Source of the DNA: Ostreococcus mediterraneus
Taxonomy: Eukaryota > Chlorophyta > Mamiellophyceae > Mamiellales > Bathycoccaceae
DNA length: 64,000 bases
Reading direction: 5' to 3'
Assembly (NCBI GenBank): GCA_012295225.1
Contig: WMKK01000011.1
Span: forward strand, 170,203 to 234,202
Shown here: one piece after another, positions 20,273-30,268 of the stretch
Layout: the number at the start of each line of letters is the position of its first letter
Position numbering within the stretch: the first letter of the stretch is position 1
Translations under genes and position numbers: made by a program
Notes under the pieces: model-generated
What the model saw: the letters and a program-made list of their open reading frames with translations, nothing else
Told to the model about the DNA's origin: nothing
Databases searched by the model: none

Positions 20273-20374
20273 CGCGACGACGTGTTTCACGGGCGTTTCG
20301 TTCGCCCGAGTGGGCGTGTGTAAATTTTCCCTACCACACACGCTCACACGCGCTTCGCCTCGCACCCGCGCACG

Positions 20375-21981
20375 ATGATGGGTATGGATCCCTCCATGTT
20401 CACGCCAGAAATGATCGTACGTGCGCGCATCCGAGGCGATCCCATCGCGCCCGCGCGCGTATCGCGCGTACGTCGCGAAAAAGATGTTGATTTCTCGAGA
20501 TCGAGGACGCATTCGCTGACGAGAATTCTTTCGCACGCACAGGCGCAAGCGCAGCAGATGATGGCAAACATGACCCCGGAACAGATGGTACGCGTCTTTA
20601 TCTTTACCTCATACGCGCATCCGCTGACGCACGTGTACAGGAACAAGTGCAACGCATGGCAGGACAGATGGGTGGCGGGATGATGCCGCCGGGCGCCGCG
20701 GAGCAAATGAAAAATATGAGCGCCGAGGACATGAAACGCGCGGCAGAAGAGATGAAGAATTTATCTCCCGAACAACTCAAAGCACAATATGAGCAGGCGC
20801 AATCGCACGCCAAGGCGACGGCGAATTACAAGTATAGCGCGAGTGAGCAATTGAAAAAGGATGGTAACGCGTTGGTGGGCGCGCAAAAGTACACGGACGC
20901 GATTGAAAAGTACATGCGCGTGAAGAATAATTTGGCCGAGGATGATTCGAGAGATGCGAAGACATTACGCGTGTCGTGTATGTTGAATATGGCGTTATGC
21001 TTCAACAAGACGAAGAGACACAATAGTGCGATTAGTGAATGCTCGGAGGTGTTGACGCTCGAGCCGAGAAGTTTAAAGGCGTACTTTAGACGCGGACAGG
21101 CGTACGTCGCCAAGGGTGAGCTGGAAAGTGGAGTGAAGGATTTGAAGCGCGCGGCAAAGTTGAGTCCGAGTGATGAAATCGTCGCCGGTGAACTCAAGGC
21201 GGCGATTGAGGACATGGAATCTAAGGGTTTGCCGGTTCCCGAGTGTCCAGAATACGACCACGCCGAAGCGCCCGCCGTGGCGAGTAGTAGCGGCGGCTTC
21301 CCTGGCATGCCCGGCATGCCCGGTATGACGCCCGACATTCAGGCCAAGATGGCTGAAATGATGAGTGACCCGAACGCTATGGAGCAAATGTCCAATATGA
21401 TGTCCAACTTGAGCGAAGACCAAGTCGCAGAAATGGCAAAGATGAATCCGATGATGGCGGGCATGGATCCCGAAATGATCAAACGCGCGTCTGGAATGAT
21501 GAAGAATATGAACCCAAAGTCCATGGAAACCATGATGAAGATGGCTCAAAGCTTTACCGGCGATGGCGCCTCTGAAGGTGACATGATGGCTAAGATGCAG
21601 AAGGAATTAGCCAACCCTGAGATGCGCGAGGCCATGGTTGAGATGGTGCAAGGCATGGATCCCGAGACGTTGAAGGAGATGACGAAGAGCATGGGCATGG
21701 ACATGGACGACGCGCAAGCCGAGCAAGCGGTCAACGCGTTGAAGAATATTTCACCGAAGACGATGGATCGTATGCTCGGTGCGGCATCGATGTTAGGAGG
21801 CGTGTACAGCCGATTCAAGCGTCCGATCGATTTCGCGTTGCGACACAAGCGCTTGACGTTGAGTTTGTTTGTGGTTTGGGTCGCCGTCGGCACTTCGTAC
21901 GTCATTCGATGGTGGCGGCGCCGTCGCGGTGTTGAGGAGGTTACGATCGACGAAGCTCCGAATGACACGGCGACGTTCTAG
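20375..21981 (+). CDS. OEP61/TPR7-like tail-anchored TPR receptor (three exons)
   Basis: Exons 20375-20416, 20543-20587 and 20641-21981 join in frame to 475 residues. The two introns (126 and 53 bp) have GTACGT/GTACGC donors, CTGAC branch-like words and ACAG acceptors. The first two exons encode only 14 and 15 residues (MMGMDPSMFTPEMI, AQAQQMMANMTPEQM) and restore the Met-rich start typical of OEP61. Three TPR units span about 100-215. Met-rich STI1-like repeats follow. A membrane anchor (LTLSLFVVWVAVGTSYVI) with a following Arg cluster sits at the C-terminus. In plants OEP61 is a chloroplast/ER outer membrane docking protein for Hsp70-bound preproteins; the same role is inferred. Confidence 0.87.
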
Positions 21982-22047
21982 ATGCGCACGCGAGAGTGTG
22001 AATCAACAATTGTCATCCTATAAATTACATCCGTGTGTCTCTTTGAT

Positions 22048-24936
22048 TTAACTCGTGTGAATAATGAACCCTCTCGCCGCGTCGTAAGAAAAGTGTGAGC
22101 TTCTAAAAGCTGCACTTCTGTAGAATGGAACGAGATCCGTGATGCCGTACTCTCTGGCTTTGTGTTCGAGAAGCGTACATCTCACCGCAGTCGTCTGTCC
22201 AACGCTGTCCATTTGACTCGACGGGCGCGCGCCCACGCTTTCCCAGTGCATGGTTTCGCGCAACAACCCACGGAGAATTTCCAAAAGCAAAGCGTCGTAG
22301 TCGCGATGGAAGTGCGTGTATCGCGCAAACTTCTTTTGCAGCGTCTTTTGCACGGATTGCTTTTGAGTACCAATGAATGATTGCAGCATGCAGCCAATGG
22401 CAGCATCGATATCCTCGACGCTCACCTGTTGGCTCAAGCGCATGCATGCGCGCGCCTCGCTCATGCGCACAATCGACTCGATGTGACGAACAGCCACGGG
22501 CATACCCTCTCGCGTCACGGACTCCTTCCGGAGTTCAGCGTACACGCGTTGGATTTTTGGCAAGTCGGCCACGTTGAGCTTTGGGCGGATCTCCCGCTTT
22601 GAGAACGAAATGTATTTGCGCAACAATTCCTGCGGAATCGACTCAACGTCATCCTCCATGGCCTCTTGTGCCATGGCAACCGTAGCGTCATCGGTTCTGT
22701 CTTCTTCGGAAAACGTCGGATGGCTGCTAACATGAGACTGTACCACAAACTTTGCCAAGCGCTCGTCCAAAACGGGATCGATGACGTCACGGACGACGCA
22801 CAAAATGTCGAAACGCGAAAGAATTGGATCTGTCAGCTCTACGTTATCGCTAAACGTTTTCGAAGAATCATATCGACCACCGATAGGGTTCGCCGCTGCA
22901 ATGACTGAACATCTCGCTTGTAGCGACGTGACAATACCAGCCTTTGAGATGGAGATACTTTGTTGTTCCATCGCTTCGTGAATCGACACTCTGTCTTGCT
23001 CGTTCATCTTGTCAAACTCATCAATCAAGCACACCCCGCGATCGGCGAGCACCAACGCTCCACCTTCTAAAACATACTCCCCTGTTACGGGATCTTTGTG
23101 CACCGCGGCTGTTAAACCAACTGCGGATGCCCCTTTACCCGTGGTATATACAGCGCGACCCGCAGTATTTTGAGTGTACTTTAAAAATTGTGACTTGGCA
23201 ACGCCCGGATCACCAAGAAGGAGCATGTTGATATCCCCACGCAAGCGTGTCTTGCCCTTGACAAATTTCTCTTGACCGCCGAAGAGCGCGAGCGCTATGC
23301 CGAGTTTGATGTCCTCGTGCCCATGAATCGACGGCGCTATAGACTTGATGATTCTCTTCACGATTTTTGGGTCGCGGCTGAGCTTTCTAATATCATCTCT
23401 ATCTTCATCCGTGAGATTGTCCGACGAGTATAAATCAGTCGTACGCTTAATATAGTTGGCCTCAATGTACGTCGTGAACACTGGAAACCCTTGTGTGCGC
23501 GTGTTCAAAGATGCCTCAAAGTTGTTTGTGTAAGTTCCCGTGACTTCGATTTCATCGCCGGGCTTGGCCATGTCAATCAAGTCATTCAACACGATAATTT
23601 CTTTGCTACGTGGAATGCGCCCAGCAGGGACGCTACCGGGCGATTCTTGAAGCGTCAACTTTTGGTAGTTACGATACACCGTCTTTGCAGAGTTGATTTG
23701 CCACCTACCTTTTTGTTGACACTCGGGACACGCGTTTGGCCGTTCCTCATGAGAACTTTGATTCTGATAAATCGGGCCAATATTAAACGAGCACACCATG
23801 CACGTGTACGTGACATTCTTCAACTGCGGAAACACGCTAGTTCGGCGGGTGACTACGCCTTTCACTTTGATTAAAGCGTTCAAGTGCGCTTGACGGATGT
23901 CGCGTATTTGGTCCTCGACTGGCAAGTCCGTCACGCGAACGAACACATCCTGGTGAATATCACCATAAGAAGGGTACAGCTTCAGCACCTCTGTCAACGC
24001 TACTTCATCAAACAAGTCAAGCATGACCGCCGGCGAATCGGCGATCCACGTCGCGATCAAAGGCTCACTCTTCGCCAAATCGTTGTAACACACCTCCAAG
24101 CTCTGGCGGTTATTGTTACACATGTCGCGGATGCGCTTGTGATACAGCGGCCGGCCGGTGGCATCTTTGTGACGCCGCAAAAAACGACCGAGTCGCTTTT
24201 TAATCTCAGTCTTCGTGCGATCTTTCGTGATCCACTCGCTCAACGCGCAATCAAAGCTCTCGATATTAATCTCAAATTCTTCGTCGTCCTCCTCCATTTC
24301 CCCATCCGCCGCGCGATCCGCCGCACGTCTACGACGCGCTTGGCGCAACCACTCATCTTCACCGTCTTCAAGAGCCCTCGGTCGAACGCGCCCTTGACGT
24401 CGACCGCCTCGATCTTCGTAATCATCCCGTTCGCGCATCTCCTCTTCGGCTTTCAAACGCGCCTCGAGCTCCGCCTCTGGGTCGTAGTCTTCTTCATCCT
24501 CCGCCAACCCCGCAGTTTCGTATTGATCCAAGTGCGGCATCACTTGATAATCCCTACGCATCATTTCACGCGACCGTCACGGGAGCACATCGTCAGTCAC
24601 CACGCACCGCGCGAACGCGCGTCTCGAACGCGTTCAAACTCGACCCGCGACCATCCGCGCTTCTTCACCCATGCACCAACACACACAACGCTCGACGAAC
24701 ACCACGCACCGTTCCATATCATTCATTAAATCCTCCCCATCGCTCTCATCTTCGCTCCCGAGCGCGCTATCGTCGTCCCCATCGCTCCCATCGCTCGCGA
24801 ACTCATCGTGTTGATCCACATGCGGTCGAAGCGCGCCCTCTAACGTATGCTCGCGCGCGACCGCGCCGCCGTCCATCCCATCATCGTCGTAGAACGTATT
24901 CCGCGCGTCATCGAACTCATCATCCGCCGCGGACAT
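22048..24936 (-). CDS. MCM2: MCM2 replicative helicase subunit (two exons)
   Basis: Exon 1 is 24936-24710 and exon 2 is 24553-22048, with a 156-bp intron (donor GTGCGT, branch-like CTGAC, acceptor GCGTAG). The join rebuilds the MCM2-typical segment SDGEDLMNDMERDYQVMPHL, which neither frame holds alone; 910 residues in all. Visible parts are an acidic N-terminus, a zinc finger (CMVC ... CPEC), Walker A GDPGVAKSQ, Walker B CLIDEFDKM and arginine finger SRFD. It is a subunit of the MCM2-7 helicase in the nucleus. An earlier in-frame ATG at 25020 would add 28 residues. The primase large subunit gene lies about 2 kb away. Confidence 0.93.
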
Positions 24937-25061
24937 CGCGCGTTCGCGCGTCGCACAGTACGGAGCCGGCGCGATCGATGGCAACTGTCGCTGCACCTTT
25001 TTAAAATTTCTCTCTCGCATTCACTGCTGTCGGTGCTTTCCGCGCCGAACCGCCGCAGTTG

Positions 25062-25097
25062 GCGACGCTCGGACGCGCAGCGACGCTCGGACGCGCG
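25062..25097 (+). repeat. Two tandem 18-bp units in the MCM2 upstream region
   Basis: GCGACGCTCGGACGCGCA (25062-25079) is followed directly by a copy with one change at the last base (25080-25097). It lies between the divergent starts of MCM2 and the membrane protein at 25238. It may be a duplicated regulatory element; nothing more can be shown. Confidence 0.75.
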
Positions 25098-25237
25098 CCT
25101 CGACGCACGCGCGCGCGCATCTGCGCATCACCTTCGCGCGAACGCGTCGGACACGCGCGCACGCGGCGTGAGCTCGCGAGAGATCTGTCGGGGGTACAAC
25201 ACAGTCACGCGAGCTTTGCGAGGTGTTTCCGCACGGT

Positions 25238-25939
25238 ATGGAGAGCAAGCGCGTGGTGTTCGTGTCGCTGAAGCATACGGATAGTGAGGATGCGTCGTCA
25301 TCGACGTCATCGCGCGCGGCGCGACGAAAACGTGCGTTAGGTGTGGATGAACGGGCGACGTGGGATGAGTTTACGTCGGCGGTGTGCGCGCGGTTGCAAA
25401 TCGCCGGCGCTCGGGCGATTTATCACGCGAGCACGGGCGAGCGCGTGACTCGAGTATCAGATGTACAGGATATTGAGGATTTAATCGTAGAAGAAGATAT
25501 GACGGCGAGGATGATACCGGATGGGTTGAGCACGCCCGGGGCGTCGCCGATGCGGATGCCGAGCGGCCGAAACGCTCGAACGCCGGCGGCGGGAACTTCA
25601 AGACAAAGCGACGGTGATGACGACGATGACGACGTGGGTGATGGAAAATATAAATCTAGGCGAGGTCCGATGTCGTTTATTTCATCGCTCGTACCGAATT
25701 TTGGTGGGGCGGTGACGGAAGGCGTGACGCGCGCGCTGGATGGAGCGCTGGACGCCGCCGAACGCGGAGGAGGAGACGACGCCGACGCTAAAACGAAACG
25801 CGGGAGTTATTTCGCCAGGCGCGCGACTAGAAAGGGCAAGAAGAAGCGGCTGAGTAGGCGCGGGATGTTTTTCTTGCTCGTAATCTTCGTAGCTTTGGTT
25901 TGGTTTTTCTTTTTCAGGACGCCAGACGTTTCGTTTTAA
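25238..25939 (+). CDS. Predicted tail-anchored membrane protein, ubiquitin-like/DCX-like N-terminus
   Basis: 233 residues from the ATG at 25238 (the open frame begins with a GTG at 25223). Residues 4-90 (ESKRVVFVSLK ... VSDVQDIEDLIVEED) have the strand pattern of a ubiquitin-like or doublecortin-like fold; this is a weak resemblance. A linker with an Asp run follows, and then a basic segment (RKGKKKRLSRRG). A hydrophobic helix, FFLLVIFVALVWFFFF, lies five residues from the C-terminal end, as in tail-anchored proteins. I do not recognise the family. It is divergent from MCM2, with about 300 bp between the starts. Confidence 0.6.
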   Translation: MESKRVVFVSLKHTDSEDASSSTSSRAARRKRALGVDERATWDEFTSAVCARLQIAGARAIYHASTGERVTRVSDVQDIEDLIVEEDMTARMIPDGLSTPGASPMRMPSGRNARTPAAGTSRQSDGDDDDDDVGDGKYKSRRGPMSFISSLVPNFGGAVTEGVTRALDGALDAAERGGGDDADAKTKRGSYFARRATRKGKKKRLSRRGMFFLLVIFVALVWFFFFRTPDVSF

Positions 25940-26001
25940 GACAAAACAGTCACGCGCTGCATTCAAACTTCATTCACCAACGCGCTCGTAGTGGTGGCGC
26001 G

Positions 26002-26976
26002 ATGTCGATAGTTCAGCCGAGCGCGTGCGACGCGTTGCGCATGTCTCGCGCGCGCCTCGCGTCAACGTCAACGTCACCGCGCGCGTCTCGTCATCCGCGC
26101 TCCGTGCGAACGCCTCGAGCCGTCGCCAAGCCCACAGCAGACGCGACGTTTGACGACGACCCAGCGGCGTGGGAGCGCTTCTACCTCACCCACAGCCGCG
26201 ACCGTAAAAAGGGCCACGAAGTTTCTGCGTTCAAGGACCGTCATTACTTGCGCCGCGAGTTTTCCGAGCTCGTAGACGACGATGCCAGACGCGACCCGGC
26301 GGCGTTTCGAGCGGCACTGGACCCAGCCACCTTACCTGACGTCGACGACGCACTCGTGATCGATGTCGTCGAGTTCGGATGCGGCGTAGGAAACTCTGCG
26401 TATCCGATGATGCGCGCAAACTTGAACATGCGCGTGATTGCGGTGGATTGTTCGCCGACGGCTATCGAAGCCGTAAAGCGCAACCCAGAGTACGACGAGA
26501 GACGCGTGCGCGCGGAAGTCGTCGATGCATCCAAGCCAGGCTCGCTCGAGGGCGTGTGCGGCGATGCGAGCGTCGACGGCGTTACGGCGGTGTTTTTTCT
26601 GTCGGCGTTGTCGAAGACGGGATTGCGAAACGCGGCAAAGGAGATTCGTCGGATATTGAAGCCGACGGGCGCGTTGTTATTTAGAGACTACGCTCGAGGA
26701 GACGTAAAGCACGAAGGAGATGTGAAAAACGCAAAAGGCGACGCCGTACGGTTTGAACCTGGTGAGAAGATAAACGAACAAGCGTATAGACGCGCGGATG
26801 GGACGCTGGCGGTGTTTTTTGATTCGAAAGAGCTCGAGGAAGAATTCGCGAGCGTCGGGTTGCTCGGGACGTGCGAAGTCGTGACGCACACGGTGACGAA
26901 TCGAAAATTGGGTGTCACCATGGAGAGGCGGTTCGTCCAGGGACGTTTCGTGCCAGGCGATGCGCGTGTGGTGTAA
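26002..26976 (+). CDS. METTL2/6/8-like methyltransferase (tRNA m3C type), probably organellar
   Basis: 324 residues from the ATG at 26002; the frame is open further upstream but overlaps the end of the previous gene. Residues 1-45 are rich in Ser, Arg and Ala, like a transit peptide. The motif SAFKDRHYLRREFSEL is the hallmark of the METTL6/ABP140 group. The SAM-binding motif I reads VVEFGCGVGNSAYP, and motif post-I ends in AVDCS. The C-terminal part carries the family's FRDYARGD and RRFVQGRF segments. Family members form 3-methylcytidine in tRNA anticodon loops; substrate and organelle are inferred. Confidence 0.82.
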   Translation: MSIVQPSACDALRMSRARLASTSTSPRASRHPRSVRTPRAVAKPTADATFDDDPAAWERFYLTHSRDRKKGHEVSAFKDRHYLRREFSELVDDDARRDPAAFRAALDPATLPDVDDALVIDVVEFGCGVGNSAYPMMRANLNMRVIAVDCSPTAIEAVKRNPEYDERRVRAEVVDASKPGSLEGVCGDASVDGVTAVFFLSALSKTGLRNAAKEIRRILKPTGALLFRDYARGDVKHEGDVKNAKGDAVRFEPGEKINEQAYRRADGTLAVFFDSKELEEEFASVGLLGTCEVVTHTVTNRKLGVTMERRFVQGRFVPGDARVV

Positions 26977-27064
26977 CATAGATAGTGAATCTTAGGAGTA
27001 GGCGCGCCATTTGTCAATTGATACAGCGTATGATTGTTAAATTCCAGGCGATGTTATCACATCG

Positions 27065-28642
27065 CTACGTCGAGGCGGCGACTGGAGTCGGCGCGCCTTG
27101 AGTGCCAGACTCGGCCTCTATCTTGCGAGGATTTCTAATTCTGCGGCTTTCGAGGTAATATTGGTGCGGTGTGTGCACGCCAGCGTCGATTTCTTTGTCG
27201 CCGTGCAACGCCGCAAACGTCATTCCGCACGCAATTTGATAGTGCATATTCTTCGCCTTGGTCACAATCGCACTCGCCTTGACCTGACTGATGTTCATCC
27301 TGCGCAACATATCATTCAATCGCTCTACGCCTTCTGCATTATCTTTGTTAGCGGTGAGGGTCTTGAACGGACAACCGTGGTCATCCTTCACGCCTGGGTC
27401 GCTCGCGATGCACTGTCTGCACGAATGCGGCGTGTAATTGACGCGCTTGCCCTCCTTACCATACGAGTGTCTGATACCGTACGCGTATTCCTTCTCGAAC
27501 TTCTCCGCCGAACAGTCGGGAGATTTCGTAAACTCCGTCTTCCAAAGCACCATAGCGTCGCCTAATTGCATGCCGCTGCCCTTCAAATACAACTGAAGCG
27601 CACGACGACCGGCGTGCGTCAAGTGGTGCTTCGTTTTGAACGCCTTGTAGAGCTGGCGCATGCACAACGGGAAAGATTCCGTCGTAGCTTCCATGGCTGG
27701 TATCGTCAGCACATCGCTCTCACTGCCGTCGAACGCGTACGCCTTACCTTCGTAACGTTTGTGCAAAGATTTGAGCAAAGGCGTCAATCGATTCGCCTCG
27801 GCGTCCTCAAACTTTTTAAACATCAGAATCGCATTCGCCACGCCTTCGCTCATCACCGTACGAAAACGGTTCAACACGAGCGCGTCCATAGACTCCATAG
27901 ACTCGCGCCGCACCCATGCAACGCCATCAAGCATGAACGTGCGTCGAGCCTTGACGAGCGACGTGACTTCTTCAAAATCAACCTTGTACCACCCCTTCGC
28001 ATCGTTTGCGTAATCGGAACAAATGCGCGACCACTCAAGACCATTAATCAACTTCTCACTCGTCCCATTCTTTTTCTCGCTTATCAGTTTTCTAAACTCA
28101 AAATCGCTCTCCAAAATATCCCTAAGTTCAGCCGCGTGCGCCGCGCACTCCTTGGACGACACCGTCGAATACGTCGGAAAGTCGTTATCCTTCATAAACT
28201 CAATCTTCGCATTCATATCGAGTTGCTTAAACCTATACTTGAACAACTCCAACTCATTGTCAACAAACCATTTCTTTTGATCGGCGCTCCTACAGCTCGC
28301 CAATCGCAATAAAAAATGCGACGTCGCGTCTCGCGTCGTCCCGCTCGCGCTAAACGTCAGCCCATCCGCCCGTCGCAACTGACACTCCTCCTCTTCTTTC
28401 CGTATCACCGCGTGTAACTCCTCATCGCGCTTCCCCGCACTGATCCCATCGTCTATCGCGCGAAGCAGTCGTAATCTATCGATCGCGCACTGCTCCAGGT
28501 ACTCGATCGTCTGCTCATCCATCGGCCAGTCCTGGTACATGTCCAACCGCTGCGCGTTACCTTTAGATCGCCCATTCGTGCCCTTCGCACGCGCCTGACG
28601 TCGCTTATCCCCAACTGTTTGCAGCACACCGAATGAAGACAT
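27065..28642 (-). CDS. PRIM2: DNA primase large subunit
   Basis: 525 residues, single exon. Four cysteines placed as in the 4Fe-4S site of the eukaryotic/archaeal primase large subunit are present: FPLCMRQL, HSCRQC, DDHGCPFKT and QIACGMTF. The signature YGIRHSYGKEGKRVNYTPHS is also conserved. The protein pairs with the small primase subunit and Pol alpha to lay down RNA-DNA primers. The divergent promoter carries two CCAAT-type motifs. The stop codon is 88 bp from that of the methyltransferase gene (convergent). Confidence 0.93.
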   Translation of the reverse strand: MSSFGVLQTVGDKRRQARAKGTNGRSKGNAQRLDMYQDWPMDEQTIEYLEQCAIDRLRLLRAIDDGISAGKRDEELHAVIRKEEEECQLRRADGLTFSASGTTRDATSHFLLRLASCRSADQKKWFVDNELELFKYRFKQLDMNAKIEFMKDNDFPTYSTVSSKECAAHAAELRDILESDFEFRKLISEKKNGTSEKLINGLEWSRICSDYANDAKGWYKVDFEEVTSLVKARRTFMLDGVAWVRRESMESMDALVLNRFRTVMSEGVANAILMFKKFEDAEANRLTPLLKSLHKRYEGKAYAFDGSESDVLTIPAMEATTESFPLCMRQLYKAFKTKHHLTHAGRRALQLYLKGSGMQLGDAMVLWKTEFTKSPDCSAEKFEKEYAYGIRHSYGKEGKRVNYTPHSCRQCIASDPGVKDDHGCPFKTLTANKDNAEGVERLNDMLRRMNISQVKASAIVTKAKNMHYQIACGMTFAALHGDKEIDAGVHTPHQYYLESRRIRNPRKIEAESGTQGAPTPVAAST

Positions 28643-28766
28643 ATTAAATGCGCGTCTCTGTCGCCTCCCCGTGCGTCGCTCGCGGTCGCGACGTCGTCGG
28701 CGCGGCGATGTGCGGCGCGCGCGACAGCCCGGGGATTTGAATTTTCAAAACGCGCACCCCTTCCAG

Positions 28767-28776
28767 TGACCAATCA
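28767..28776 (-). promoter_or_regulatory. CCAAT-type motif, copy 3 (TGACCAATCA)
   Basis: TGACCAATCA followed by TGA, about 125 bp before the primase large subunit ATG. On the minus strand it reads CATGATTGGTCA, shared with copy 2. An alternative start codon of the rightward gene begins at its last base. Confidence 0.55.
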
Positions 28777-28804
28777 TGAACACGTCGCATATCACTCCTG
28801 GTCG

Positions 28805-28818
28805 TGATTGGTCAATCA
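28805..28818 (+). promoter_or_regulatory. CCAAT-type motif, copy 4 (TGATTGGTCAATCA)
   Basis: TGATTGGTCAATCA, itself an imperfect palindrome (TGATTG ... CAATCA). It is inverted relative to copy 3 and 28 bp downstream of it. It sits about 135 bp before the preferred start at 28953. Confidence 0.55.
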
Positions 28819-28952
28819 GGGCCTGTGCGCGTTTAGGCGTCGTGGCGCGATCGCGCGAGCGCCGCGACGTCACCGTGGTGTCGCGCGGCGCGCGACGCAT
28901 CGTTCGCGCGCGGTCGCGATCGTCGTGGACAGACGAAGACGTGCGTGGCGTC

Positions 28953-30188
28953 ATGGCGTCGGCGATGGTTGACGAGATTCGCGCGGACGCGCTGGATGGG
29001 AAGAATGGCGAATACGATCTCGCTGGGTTCACGCGCGAGTGGACGGAGGCGCTCGTGCGCGGGGCGTTTGCGGAGGCGATGCGGGCGAAACGTGGGTTTT
29101 ACGCGCACGCAAAGTTTGTCGTCGGCGGCGGGAAGAAGACGCGCGCCAAGTACGACGACGAGTTGTTGAAGTATTTAACGTCTGCGTTGCGCGATGTTGG
29201 GTTTGAGGATGATCGAGGTGCGAGCGCGTGTGATGCGTGTCAGGGGACGTATAAGTATCAACACGATACGGATAAGGATTTGAAGTACGTGCACGCGTTT
29301 CCGCGCGTGTCGCACGCCGAGGAGGGCGCGGAGGAGGGCGAGGGCGGGACGATGACGACGAATGCATCGCCCGAGTATCGCGCGTGCACGTGTGATTTAG
29401 AAGAGTTTGAACAGCTCGTGCAAATGTACACGCCGAGTTTTTCGCAAAAGCGGGCGTTGTTGCGACGGATGAAGATTATGGAGCACGCGTTGCGAGCGCT
29501 CGAAGAAAAAGTCATCGCCATGGAGACGTTGGACGCGCGAGAGCAGGCGATGTACGATTCCATGATTGAAGTCGCGTCAAAGATTGAGTTCCTGCAATCC
29601 GCGTTGGATGACATGATCAAAAAAGGTCGTCTCACCAAGGGTGAGCAGGATGAAATCGTTGAGGACTTGTCTCTCAAGCTCCAGGACATCGACTTGATGG
29701 TGAACGAGGCGAACGAAGAGGGCAAGACGAAAAAGATTGAAGCGTTGCTCGCAAAGAAGGATCTTGCGCAAAAGAAGATTGATTCGGTGACAGGTAAACC
29801 GCCAATTGTGTACACTGTGCCGCACGAGCGTGAACTCGCGGATTTGAAGAAGGAGCTCAACTCGTTGAAAAAGTTGCAGAGTCAAGCCAAGGGCAAGTTG
29901 ATGTCGGGCGCTGACGCGGCCAAGTGCGCAAAGATTCCCGCGCTCGAAGAACGCATCGCGAATTTAGAAGGTTCGGATGATAAGGGCTGGTACGAGGATG
30001 AATGCCGCGATTTGCTGTTCCCTCCCAAGGCAGCTCCCGTAGCCAAGGCAAAGACGGTGAGCGCGTCAGGCGGGAGCAAGAACGCGGGGTGGTTGACCAA
30101 GGCAAAGACAGGTGGTGCCCGACCGAGCGGGGGGAAATCGGGTGCGGGTGCGGTTGGCAACCCGTTTGCCATGCTCGGGGACGAGTAG
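28953..30188 (+). CDS. Coiled-coil protein with Cys motif, unknown function
   Basis: 411 residues from the ATG at 28953. The frame is open from an ATG at 28776, but that start overlaps a promoter-like motif. Residues 1-95 are a mixed helical part (RADALDGKNGEYDLAGFTR). A Cys group CDACQGTYKY at about 95 and a later CTCDLEEF could form a small metal site. From about 160 to 360 long charged coiled coils follow. The last 50 residues are a flexible Ala/Lys/Gly-rich tail ending NPFAMLGDE. I do not recognise the family. If the upstream ATG is used, the extra 59 residues are Arg-rich and could be an organelle signal. Confidence 0.62.
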   Translation: MASAMVDEIRADALDGKNGEYDLAGFTREWTEALVRGAFAEAMRAKRGFYAHAKFVVGGGKKTRAKYDDELLKYLTSALRDVGFEDDRGASACDACQGTYKYQHDTDKDLKYVHAFPRVSHAEEGAEEGEGGTMTTNASPEYRACTCDLEEFEQLVQMYTPSFSQKRALLRRMKIMEHALRALEEKVIAMETLDAREQAMYDSMIEVASKIEFLQSALDDMIKKGRLTKGEQDEIVEDLSLKLQDIDLMVNEANEEGKTKKIEALLAKKDLAQKKIDSVTGKPPIVYTVPHERELADLKKELNSLKKLQSQAKGKLMSGADAAKCAKIPALEERIANLEGSDDKGWYEDECRDLLFPPKAAPVAKAKTVSASGGSKNAGWLTKAKTGGARPSGGKSGAGAVGNPFAMLGDE

Positions 30189-30268
30189 TTAGTGTAGCAG
30201 AACAGCGTGTGATTATTACATTGCGCATCGTTCAAACGAACAGACGTGCGCTTTTATTTTACTTGATA

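Larger units (their letters stand above)
28643..28952. other. Divergent intergenic region with paired CCAAT-type motifs
   Basis: About 310 bp between the primase ATG and the preferred start at 28953 of the next gene. It holds two oppositely oriented copies of the TGATTGGTCA motif (28767-28776 and 28805-28818), 28 bp apart. A frame from an ATG at 28776, which overlaps the first motif, runs into the next gene, so part of this region could be coding. Confidence 0.55.
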
